Below, in pieces: positions 22,652-32,864 of a stretch of 64,000 bases of DNA. The position numbers were made by a program, and so were the translations under genes. Position 1 is the first letter of the stretch; each line of letters starts with the position of its first letter. The notes beneath the pieces are model-generated. The model worked only from the letters and a program-made list of their open reading frames with translations. It searched no databases and was not told where the DNA came from. The stretch comes from Nigrospora sphaerica. Its lineage: Eukaryota > Ascomycota > Sordariomycetes > Amphisphaeriales > Apiosporaceae. The stretch lies in contig JAGVVL010000001.1 in the NCBI GenBank assembly GCA_018287875.1, positions 5,580,001 to 5,644,000 on the forward strand, read 5' to 3'.

Positions 22652-23989
22652 CCCTCAGGCCTGTTCCCTCAGAAGAGTGCCACCTTCATACTGGGGACAT
22701 GCCAGCCGGCCCAACAAGACCGCCTAGAGCATCGAGCTATTGGTGCTGGAGGAGAGAAAGCAGACAAGCTGCATCGGCCGCCTTCTCCTTTGTGAACCGC
22801 AATAATTATGATCTGCAAAAAGAAAATTCACGGCGGCGGAGTCTAGCCGTAGCGTTTATCGTACTCGACCGGCGACGGTGACTCTTCGTTAAAGCCAGTG
22901 ACGGTTTGATTTGATCTCCTGCCCCGGTCGTTCAAAAGTGACGTAGGAGGGGCACTGTCGGCTTCGATCCCCGTCTATTCGCCATGATCGACGTCGAACT
23001 AGAAGCTCGCACATTGATGTTACGAACTCGCTATGTATCCGAGCCGATTTACCCTGTTGTGGCAATGAGCTGTATGTCATTTGGCTTTCCAGCGTCTTGG
23101 GCTATTGAAAGCCGCGCCCGTGACATGTTGATGCTGGCGGCTTTGCATGTGTTCCTTGGCACCCATGATGGTTGTTCTGGCCATTGACCATTCATTGCCT
23201 TGATGGTGCTTTTGTAAGTTCTTGGCAATGGAAAGTTTCGACGGTCGTCACAGTCGCCGCCTGGCGCTCGCCAGTAACGACCAAGGTGTAGATGGAGACA
23301 TCGGATGCTCGAGGTCACTACCGCTTCAGGGCACCAAGGCGCCAGCAAATGCCCAGGTGGCGCCATGGTTTTATTTGGTGTGGCTGACCCCTGAATTCCG
23401 GCTTCCTTGTCCCGCTGGTGTCGTGATATTATCTGGTAGGAACCAGTCACGAACCGATTATTGATTATATGCCCATTGTCTGGCATCGATATCGCGGGGC
23501 GCAATGGCAGCGCGTAATTCCAACCTAAGAACCGCCATCGTTACCCCATCTGCGCAGTGCTGGTAACGCCAGCTACTGTGCTGATAGGAGAAAACTCGTA
23601 GAGCCAATGCTCGAACCGGAAAACCCCAGATAGGCCAAGCCTCTTGCAAGAGGTCAAGGGGATAATAGGGAAGGAATGGATGTGACGCGCCAACCACCAT
23701 ACGCCACCGCCGCCCATTCCTTCATCCACCTCCCAATCCAACAATGCGGCGCTACAAGGTTCCACCGCTGCCACCGGTTTCCCCCCTGCCACCGCTGTAC
23801 TTGCCAATTTTTTTTTACATGTGTTTTTGTTGTCCAAAGAAGGACGTGTGCCATGAAACAAAGGAAAGGAAAAAGAGGGGGAAAAGAAAACAGAACCAGG
23901 AAATCAAAACGCCAAGCTCCAAAGGCCATTACAGGCCATAGCAACGACATGACTCGACGGGAACATGATCACCAACAACACCACCAACT

Positions 23990-24330
23990 GCCAGATCGCG
24001 GGCCATGCCTGAAAGAGTCGAGAACTCGCCGAACCGAGACACCATCACGCAAGCCCACCTGCGGACTGCGGATGAGGAGCCTGGGAAGCCGAATACCCAA
24101 ACTCCACAGGGGCATCGAACCCTTGGTGTCGTTGGCGCAGCAGAACAGGCACAACCCCCGGGGGGAGGGGGGCCGAGGGGCAATTCCTGAGTGCCTTGAC
24201 AACGCCACGGACCCAGATGCCGTGGGGAGTCTGGGAAGCTAAATACCCAAACCCCGTGAGGGAATCGAACCCTTGGTACCACGGCCGAAGAGTGACAGGC
24301 ATGGCCCTCGACGCGACCGACACGGACAAT
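23990..24330. repeat. Degenerate ~150-bp direct duplication
   Basis: Two diverged copies share CTGGGAAGC followed by AATACCCAAAC and, about 20 nt on, ATCGAACCCTTGGT. The matching points are near 24095 and 24248, a period of about 153 bp. Similar peptide shadows appear in several frames, showing DNA-level rather than protein-level duplication. On the minus strand each copy contains a GGGTTCGAT word like a tRNA T-arm, but no cloverleaf can be built. Confidence 0.5.
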
Positions 24331-24560
24331 TCGCTACACACCAGACGGATGTGGACGGGCGAAGCTGCCAGCTCCGGCCGCCGCTGCGGTGACCACAGCC
24401 CTGAGGCGTAGCTTTTGTCTTGCCGTGTGCGTGCTGGCCGCACACCTGGACCACCTGACTTGAGGACAAGGCGAAAAAACGAGAGGGCAAGAGGCGAGAG
24501 GGGCATCTTGGGACGAGGGTTGCATGGCACGAGCCAAAAGTGAGGCTTGGCGATTCATTG

Positions 24561-27243
24561 TTAACGGCGGCGAACAGGCAATGTCTTTCGGCCGGCCATG
24601 ACCTCGGACGAAGCCCTCTCGACCTCCTTGTCGATTTCGGGCCTCTCCTCCTTGTCGCGATCGACCGAGATGATGCGCATCGATGACTTCTCAAAATCGG
24701 CGCGAGACTTGGTGCCCAGCTCCGAGTTCATGTCATACAACTTCATGGGCGCTCCCGGGGCCATCGGGGCAGAGTCAGGGGCAGGGACAGAGACCGCGGC
24801 CGACATGGCGTTGAAGTGCATCTCCTCCAGCTGCTGCTGAAACCAGGCGATATCCGAGTCCTCGTCACCATAGTCGAGCTCTTCCTTCTCCCCGTTAGCC
24901 ATTTCGACGGTGAACTGGTTGACAGGGGCAGTTGGCGGGCCAGGCAGAGGGACTTGGGGTACCAGGCCAGGCAGAGGAAGCTGAGGGACAAACGGGACAG
25001 TCGGGGCGACCACGGGGGTCTTGGCCACGCCGGCAGGGGCGGCGGCCAGGATGGCCGCCTTCCGGTCCCGTTGCTTCTGCAGGCGGAGGGGCAGGCGGTG
25101 GCTGCGATCCGGAGTCAGAGCAGGCTGGGCCGGGGCCGGGCCCGGGCCCGGGGCCGGAGCCGGAGCCGGAGCCTCTTCGACGGCAACAGGAACCGGGGCG
25201 ATGACCGAGCCGTCGTCGAGTCGATACTCATTTGTGACAGACACGATGTTCTTGGGGATTGGCACAAACAGAAGAGCCGAGTTTTCGATGGCGAGCTCAG
25301 CCTCCCTCTTTTGTTCCCCCCAAAAAATGGTTTCCGGGACGGCCGAGTCGGCCGCCTCCTTGACGGGCTTCCGGGCGCTGCGTCTCGCAGGGTGGCTGAA
25401 ACGACCGGGCAGAGCTGCCGAAACAGTCTGCTCAGACGCAGATGAGAACGCAACCTCGGACGTGTTGGCGAACGCGATCACGGGAACGGTAGGAGCCTGA
25501 GCAGTTTCTTGGGGAACCTGGACCTGGGGGACCTGGGCAATCTCTCGAGGAACCTGGGGAATCTGAGGAACCTGGGGAATCTGAGGAACCTGGGGTGTCC
25601 GGGGAACTACTTGAGGGATCTGGGGAGCCTGAAGAACCTCTTGGGATGCGTACTGAACCGCTTGAACAACCTCCCGAACCTGCCGGGGAGCCTGCTCATA
25701 GCAAACACCATTGGACACCTAGCCAACGGATGGAGCCAGAGGAGAGGGAACATAGGGGGCAGTCGGGATTTGAGAGCCGGTTCCAGCAACAACAGGGTAC
25801 GAGACCATACCGGCCGTCTGTCCATAGGCTGGGGCGAAGCTCGCGGGAGCCGAGACGTGGGCCAGAGAATTGACAGGAGCGGCGACGGGCTGGCGGGCGA
25901 AGAATTTGGACCAGAAGGCGTGACTTTCGGCGGCATCGACGCGCGAACCCGGGGCGGGCAGGTCCAGAGGCTCGGCCTTGGGATGCTGGGAAAACTCGCG
26001 CAGAATCTGAGCCTCGCGCGGGGTGAAAATGAACTCCGTGCGCCGGGGCCGGGGCAGCAGACAGAGACGCATATTCCTGGCGGCGCCGCGCTCGCGCTTG
26101 GGAAACGCCCAGGCGGGACGCTGAGGCTTCTCGAAGTGCTTCGTCCATTTCCTGTTCTCTTCCGGGTTGAACGCAGGCGCGGGCTCTGTAACACTCGTGG
26201 TCAGTGCATTTCTCGTTAGGGGTTCGTGGAACAATTCGCCGAACGAGGAACGACGGAGACAAAAGTTCCCAGGGTATGAGGTAGAAGACGGTGCGGAAAG
26301 GAGTGGCAAGGGACACGGAGAATAACTCACTTGGCCTCTTGGGACGGTCACGGAACTCATGAAAGATCCGGTTCGCCTCGGCCCTTCTCGCCTTGGCGAG
26401 CTGCTGGCGACCGAGCGCGTTGGTGCGGCGAACCTCGATGCGGACGAGCTGCTGGCGACGGATCTGGTTGGCTGCTTTGATCTCGCGGACGATCTCCGCA
26501 TTGGGCTTGAGCAACTGCGCCTCCTCCTCCTCGAGAGGCCCCTCGGGGAGGGGCTCCTCGGGAAGAGGTACCTCCTCTACACGTCCGCTGATGAGCATGT
26601 GGATGCGGCGGAGGTAGGTGAAGACCAGGACCACAAGGGCACCGATCAGGATGTTGGCAGCACCAAGAGTCTGTGGGAAACACTGATCAATATTCATACC
26701 TCAAAAAGGCTGGTCAAGGTGAACTAGGTGCTGAGGAAAGGGGCGGATGTTCCTCCGGACGAAAGCTTGGGGTCGTCAAGCAATAAATGAAGGAAGTGAA
26801 TGGCGAAAGGGACGGGAGACGCAAAAAAAGGAAATCGATGCTCAGATTGGAGGAAGAGAAGCCATTGGATGAACAGAGGGGAAAAGACAAAGACGACCAT
26901 GGGGTTAGGTTAGGTGTGCATCAGGAGGTCGTGGTGATGAAGGGGGGTGGGGGAGGTGGTGATGGATGCAAACGGTGCCGCCGACCACGAAAGTTACCAG
27001 AATCGATGCCGATGAGGGTGCCGACGAGGATTCCGAGAGGGCAACGGGTGATGATGGGGATTGAAAGGAAAAGGAGACGGAGATACTTACCAAGGCGGCC
27101 GCGAACAGCGAGTAGGCGAAGATCCCGAAGCAGAGAGGGAGTATGGGGGAATGACCAGCCAACCAGTCCATCGTGGTGGCAGCACGACGACCCGCGAGGC
27201 GGTTGGTGATGTAGGCGGTGATCTTGTTGAAAATCGGAAACAT
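24561..27243 (-). CDS. Proline-rich membrane-anchored protein with an in-frame TAG
   Basis: I do not recognise the family. Proposed exons are 27243-27091, 26670-26331 and 26185-24561, with the last carrying TAG at 25719-25721. The first two exons encode two adjacent hydrophobic segments (ILPLCFGIFAYSLFAAAL, then ANILIGALVVLVFTYL), followed by an acidic/basic helical region (EEEEAQLLKPNAEIVREIK). The 420-nt first intron is long for this window, with a GTAAGT donor and CACAG acceptor. An alternative start is the ATG at 26697. Terminated at TAG, the product is about 319 aa. With the TAG decoded, it is about 705 aa, adding a PQVPQIPQVP-type repeat region, a Pro/Ala linker and an acidic motif (EELDYGDEDSDIAWF) followed by EEMHFNAMS. 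The downstream 385-codon frame has no ATG until its last quarter, so it is unlikely to be a separate gene. Confidence 0.6.
25719..25721 (-). other. In-frame TAG inside a continuous reading frame
   Basis: On the minus strand the frame reads GTT GGC TAG GTG TCC and continues open for 385 further codons. UAG is flanked as 5'-U-A-G, the preferred context of fungal A-to-I editing. It sits in an 8-nt loop closed by UUGG/CCAA and extended by CCA/UGG (25708-25733). Confidence 0.85.
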
Positions 27244-29013
27244 CTTGGAAGCTTGAGGGGATGGTCGAAGAAGCGCTCTTGACGACGGGGAAGAGGAGTG
27301 TGAGATGCGGGTGTGGTAGAAGCGCAAGATCGATCAAAGTGCGGAAACTTGGAGAGGGAAGAGAGAGGGAGGGAGGGGAGACGATGCAGGCGTGAGAAGA
27401 GAGCTTCATAAATACTTTCTGACACAGGATGCCCGGACAAGCACGGCGGGCGAGGGGTAAGGCGACGGCGAGGGTGGTTGCCTGGTGGGCTTTAGGGGTA
27501 CCTACTCCCCAGAGCAAACGGGCATCGGTGCGAGCAGCGATGCAGCTCACGGGCGAGCATGGACCGGCTCGGAATATTAAAAAAAAAAGAAGAAGAAGAA
27601 GAAGAAACCCGGAGACGTACGTGGAAACAGTCTTTGGGCGTGCAGGCGGATATCAGATCGCGTGTTATATTATGTCGTTGATCCCAGGGCTGAATAGGGG
27701 GAGATGCGGCTGCTGGCCGCCTCGAAACATCTTCTGGGAGCCACGAGGACCAAAAATGGAGGATAGTCAGCACGCTCCATGGCAGGCTGGAAACAGGAAT
27801 CACGAGTAGTTTCTGACGTTTTGGACATGGCTGTGCTCCGTGGAAGACAATTGGATAATGTCCTGTGAACGACCCTACGATAGTGCTCGCCCCGACTGAG
27901 CTGGAGGCCACAAATGGCGAGTATCGCATACATCTGTGCAAGCGGCCATACTAGGATGGCCTCGTCGTCTTTCTGTGATCCATTGCCATTCAGGGGCTGC
28001 AAAAAATCCGGGTCTGATCTTCGTCCGGTATTGCATCACAGTGTTGGGCCAAGAAGGGACATGGAGTTCACAAACTCCTTCAAGAAGGGGTTCCATTGGC
28101 ATAGAAATCTAGGTTGGGGCTTTCCAATAAAAACTTGACTACTCTGTTGAAAATAATTTCGGAATCAAATAGCAGATGCATCTTCATGTATTCTAGGGAT
28201 CTGGCGCGCCACGGGTGTATACGATGAATGGATGAGGCGCGGCACGGGCAGTATCCGCCCACGAAGCATCATTCCGCCATTCCGCCATTCTAGCGACTGA
28301 ATTCAGCACCAAGGCTCGGCAGTATCCACGAGGGCCACGACGGGTAAATACGCGCGACGTGTATGATCAAGGTGTTCACGGCCCTGCAAGGTTCGGCGAT
28401 TGTGGGCAGACAGAAGAAGGTAGCGGGGATCAAACAGAGGGTACCGGTATCCAGCAACAAGTAACGCCATGGCCACATCGATTACGAAGACGGCGTTTAC
28501 GAAATGTCTGTTCAGTCACAGCAGACGAGCGTGGGCTGCCTGGCGAGTACACGATCCCTCGCGGGGTCGCTGCTCAAGAAGGGATGGGGATACCGTGAGT
28601 GGGTAGTACCTTGGCTACGAATACGAGAGGCGTACGCAGAATCCCCCAACCCCGAAAACCCGAGACGTGTATTGAAATATGGCCCCCGAAGCAAGATAGA
28701 AAAGACTCGTTTCTTAATCAGCACGGGCATCGTACTTGAACAGCAAACCGGGACGTCGTTAGCCGGGTCCGCGTAGCCTACCCGGGAAAGGATCACGACA
28801 AGTTTCCGAATTCCGGCATTCTCGCCGGCATTCACGATGGCGTCACCGGAAGCCAAGCGACGGCACCGATGGATCGTAGTGACCACCGGCCAAACGGGCG
28901 TCGTATTAAAGAGCTAACTACCTAGAACCCCGACCACGACAACCGGGCCGCCGGGATGGAGGCGGGGGGCTGCCCAATACCACGAGGTCCAGGACCCTTT
29001 TCTTGCCGGCCCC
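27244..29013. other. Intergenic region
   Basis: This contains the promoter of the gene ending at 24.6 kb, with an A-rich (AAG)n tract at about 27579-27606. The stretch to 29.0 kb shows no supportable gene. Confidence 0.45.
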
Positions 29014-29780
29014 TCAGTACTCTTCGCCGGCGCCCAAGCCCTTCGGCTCGCGCGTCTCGCGGCCCTCGCCGGCCGCGGCCCCGTGGTGGATCAGGGCTTC
29101 GGCCTTCTGCACGAGTTTGGCGACGGGGCCGCCGCGGTCGGGGTTCCGGGCGCCGGCGTGGCCCCCGGTCCCGCCGCCCGACGAGGCCCCGTAGGTCTCG
29201 GCATCGGACCGCGAGCCCGGCTTGGGGCCGTCGGCGGCGCGCGAAGACCCCCCGTGGCCCTCATCTTTGTCGTCATCGTCGTCGCCGTCGTCGTCAGCCG
29301 TGGTGTTTTCGTCGCCGTACGCGTCGTCTCGGTCCCGCCGGGGCCTCGTCGAAGAGCCCAAGGTGGCTCTTTCCGGGCCCGAGGACCCGTACGAGGAGTC
29401 GGTCTGGCGGCGCGAACCATACGTACTGCCGTCGCCGGAGGTGTCGTAGGCGGCCTCGGCGCCGGACGACTCGTGGCTATCCAGGTTTATGTTGTTGTTG
29501 CTGTCGCGGCCGGAAGAGCCGTACGAACGGTCGCTGGAATCGAGAGTGGTGGCCCCCTGACGGTCGTGGGAGCCGTAGCTGTCATTTTCGTCCCTTCTGG
29601 AAGCCTGTGCCGACGAGCGTGAGAAGGCCGAGGTCATCACCAGATTTTTAAGGGGGGCTCTGTTTAATCACGTACGTCGGCGTTGTCGCTGTAGCCGCTC
29701 TGGAAAGGGCATCAGTATGGATTCCACACACTCAAATGGAAGAGACCAACGTTGAGGTTGTCGTTATCGAAGGAAGACAT
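29014..29780 (-). CDS. Disordered SYGSS-rich protein, stress-protein-like
   Basis: The model has three exons (29780-29751, 29699-29676 and 29604-29014), giving 214 aa starting MSSFDNDNLNSGYSDNADAS. The two short exons (30 and 24 nt) have GT-AG borders, with a TACTGATG branch in intron 1, and keep the frame. The body is strongly hydrophilic with repeated SYGS/TYGS units (DSYGSHD, RSYGSSGR, TYGSRRQ, SYGSSGPE), an acidic DDDGDDDDDKDEG run and a C-terminal LVQKAEALIHH helix-like stretch. Small fungal proteins with DNYGSS repeats and a short conserved C-terminal helix are known and often stress- or development-induced. I infer membership of that loose group but no biochemical function. A single-exon model from the ATG at 29637 is the alternative. 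Confidence 0.65.
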
Positions 29781-31547
29781 CTTTGGCGATTAATCTTGCG
29801 GCCCAAGTTGAGTATTGTGAGAGGATTTCTGAATAGTAAGGATTTTGCTGCGTACGATGGAGGTGGGACCGGTCGTGTCCCTTCTTTACCGGGTCTCCGA
29901 GATGGCGGAAGGGTCCTTTATATTCATACGTATGCTAGTTTACAGGGACACCACCACAAGCACCCGTCGTCTGCTGGGTGACAGGCCCTCCCCCATCGTG
30001 GAGGGGCAGCTGAAGAGGGGACGACGTCACCGGCTGCCGGAACTCGCGAAACCGCCTGACGCATTTTGTCTTGCTTCGGCAAAGGCAACATGGCGGGAAG
30101 CCGGCAGTTTCCCAGCCCCCGAGCCGGGCGCCCGTACTGGTGGTGTTAGGGAAGCAGGGGCTTCCAGAAAGACCTCCCTTCCGCGTAGACACTGTCAAGC
30201 CCGCAAGTATCCAGCCAAGCCCCATGGTTCGGGAGCGCCCGCCCCGTACTCGAAGCAGGCCAGGGCGTGGAGCTGGAGGAAAAGGGAACGCGGTAACCCG
30301 CAAGGCCATCACGGGATACCTCGGCGCGAGGTAGCCCAGGCTCGGGCGGAGGGGCAGCGGGCGTCGTCCCTGATTTTCCTGTGCCATGTTACAAGCGACA
30401 GGAGGACGAGCATGTTTCTGAGTTGGCGTGTCTCGCCCTTCCTCCCTGCCTCCTCAGCCGAGCAGGCCGCGACCCCGAGCGCGAAAAAATGGGTCATTCC
30501 TAGTTGATAGCTCAGGGCGGACAAAGGCGCAGCGAACAGAGCGGATGGCACGACCGCTTTGACCGGCCATGATGAGGGGGTGTTGAACGGTGGAACGTAC
30601 CTGATTTCTTGCTGCCACTCGGGACTCTCCAAAGACTGCCGTCGGTCGCGGCCCAGAGGTTTGTCCCCCCTCGATTTCGAGCCCGCGGCGTCCAGGGAGA
30701 TGGCGATGTGGTGCCATGCCAAGGGTTGATGGGATGCAGCGGCTTCCCTACCGGGCGACCGAGAAAGTTGAGCGTGGCTACGGCGGCTACCCTCCATTCG
30801 AGAGAGCATTGTTGTCTCTGGTCGGATATACCACACTCGCAAGTCGGCGAGCACCCGGCCGGTTCGCAACGATTGATCCGTGAGAGAGCGAACGCCCAGA
30901 TTCATGTATGTACTTCATAGCCCCGGGCCCAAGAAACAGACAGCCAATGGGCATCATCAGCGTTTGTGGTAAAACCAAAACACGGCGGCACATCGTGACC
31001 CCGCTTACGTCAACGGTTGGGGGCCGGATCGTGGTCGCCCGAGGTGGAAATGCGACAGACCAAAAGCACATGAGCCGAGAGTCCGCCGGCGACTACTGCA
31101 TAGGTATATATTAGTATGTACCATTCATCCGCCGAGAGCCTGTAAATCAACGCACATGGTCCCAGTCTGCTGGCTTGGGGGTGGCACCAACATCTTGCAG
31201 CTGAGTAGCTCGAGTGACACGGAACCAGGACCTCGGCCAAAACCAGGACCAAGACGGATACTGAGTATCAAGAGCCATACCACTTCGACCGATTCGTTGG
31301 CCAGCATAGCCCATGGCGAACTGCGTGTGGCCGGCAATGTATGCAAGGGGGGCGAAAAGGGTCATCGTGAATCTAGCCCCAAGCTGTGTTTGCCTTATTC
31401 CAATGTCGCTGTATTCTCCTTTTTTCGATCTCGTCTATTTTGCCAAGTCATGCTAAAAGCATAATGAGACCACCCAACTCCTAGCTCTTCTGATTTTATA
31501 TGCAGAATGCAATGCTGTCAAGTCAAGGGCTGAGAATCGCTATGCGC

Positions 31548-31643
<96 letters not shown>

Positions 31644-31884
31644 GCAGTGCAGAGACCGCCGTCTGGCCGCTGCCTGTGCCCAGGCAAGCGGGCCTGTCCC
31701 ACATCGGAAACCGCCATTTAGCATGGTCTAAGGGTATCAAATGCGTTGCCGTGGCGAAAAGTCACCATGCCTGGCAGCACACTTCCACTCTCCGCTGGCG
31801 CACCAGCCGCGACGTGCGTCGCGTGTCGTCGTGGCCGGTTTGTAGTGGTTTTCGGCCTCTGTCGAGACCGACGGCCGACTTGCT
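29781..31884. other. Intergenic region
   Basis: No supportable gene. It includes the promoter of the SYGSS-rich gene, the trinucleotide microsatellite at 31.55-31.65 kb and the 3' flank of SLC1. Confidence 0.45.
31548..31645. repeat. (ACA)n/(GCA)n microsatellite
   Basis: About 21 ACA units run into about eight GCA units, then an interrupted GCA tail. It lies in the 3' flank of SLC1. The long poly-Leu/Val/Thr frames across it are artefacts of the repeat. Confidence 0.95.
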
Positions 31885-32864
31885 TCACGACAGTGTAGCG
31901 TCGGCACCACTGGCTTTCACCACGCCGTCCCGGCCGTTGGATGCGGGCATCGCCAGAGGGCGCTTCTGCGCCTTTGCCGACAGAGCAACCAGCTCCTTCA
32001 GCATCAGTTCGCGCGTCGAGCGCGTCAGCTCGTCGACGTCGGCCGCTGTCAGGCCCGTGGTAGGAATGGGGTCGAGCACTACGCAGGTCAGCCAACAGCG
32101 TCCATCTGGTAGTAGGTGCCTCTCCCTTGCACCGGCCCCGTTCACTTACCCTTGACAGGGACCTTGCCCGCGTTGAAGACGAAGTCCTTGATGTAGAGAA
32201 CGTGCGAGTAGTTAGCGACGACCACGGGCACAATGGGCACGCCGGCCTGAACGGCAAGGTGGAAGGCGCCCTTCTTGAAGGGCAGTAGGGTGGGCTCCTT
32301 GGAGTAGCTGCGAGTGCCCTCGGGGAACATGTAGACGCTCTGCTTGCGATCCTTCATCTGGGAGGCGGCGCCGCTCATGGCCTGCCGGGCGTCGCTCGAG
32401 TTCTTGCGGTCGATGAAGACGGTGCCGCTGAGCGTCATGAACCAGCCCAGGAAGGGCCAGCTCTTGAGCGACTTCTTGGCCGTCACGCTGCAGTACTTGG
32501 GGAACATGCAGCCCAGCATGAGCACGTCCAGCTCGGTCTGGTGGTTGCCGATGAAGACGGCGGGCCGTATTGTCTCGAGGTGCTTGTTGGGGTCTTCAAC
32601 CTCGAACGTGATGCCCGTAAACCACGACATGAGGTACTTGAAGGCACGCGCTGTGGCCCATTGCGCAATCTGCTCGCGGCCGACGAGGCGCAGGAGGATG
32701 GAGACGACGACGCCGTAGCTTGCGACGACGAGCAGGGACAGGTAGGCGGCAATGGAGCGGGCGGCGAAGGCCGCCTTGGGGACGACGAAGGACAGCATGT
32801 AGAAGGCGGCGGCCAGGGCGATTTGTCCTACGAAGAAGTAGGCCACATACGTTAGGACCGACAT
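31885..32864 (-). CDS. SLC1: 1-acyl-sn-glycerol-3-phosphate acyltransferase
   Basis: Two exons (32864-32150 and 32078-31885) give 302 aa. The enzyme acylates lysophosphatidate to phosphatidate in ER/lipid-droplet membranes, feeding phospholipid and triacylglycerol synthesis. Motif I is NHQTELDVL (NHx4D). The region around WPFLGWFMTLSGTVFIDR corresponds to motif II, and YMFPEGTRSYS is motif III. GVPIVPVVVANYS supplies the last conserved block. N-terminal hydrophobic helices (FVGQIALAAAFYMLSFVVP, YLSLLVVASYGVVVSILL) anchor it. The intron splices PVK to VLDPIPTTGL, matching the usual family ending, and a ~40-residue tail follows. About 2.1 kb of gene-free DNA lies upstream. Confidence 0.96.

Larger units (their letters stand above)
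20627..24560. other. Gene-free, repeat-rich block
   Basis: About 3.9 kb has no supportable gene. It contains a pyrimidine-rich tract (21000-21070), the CCCATGGG array (21475-21813), the MITE-like element (22253-22651) and a ~150-bp duplication (23.99-24.33 kb). The surrounding frames are short and have no family resemblance. Confidence 0.6.

Noticed and set aside
24239..24330. Possible tRNA on the minus strand (GGGTTCGATTCCC word)
   Set aside because: Only the T-arm-like word is present. The T stem has four pairs, and no acceptor stem, D-arm or anticodon arm can be folded upstream.
31500..31740. Poly-Thr, poly-Val and poly-Leu frames
   Set aside because: Produced solely by the trinucleotide microsatellite.
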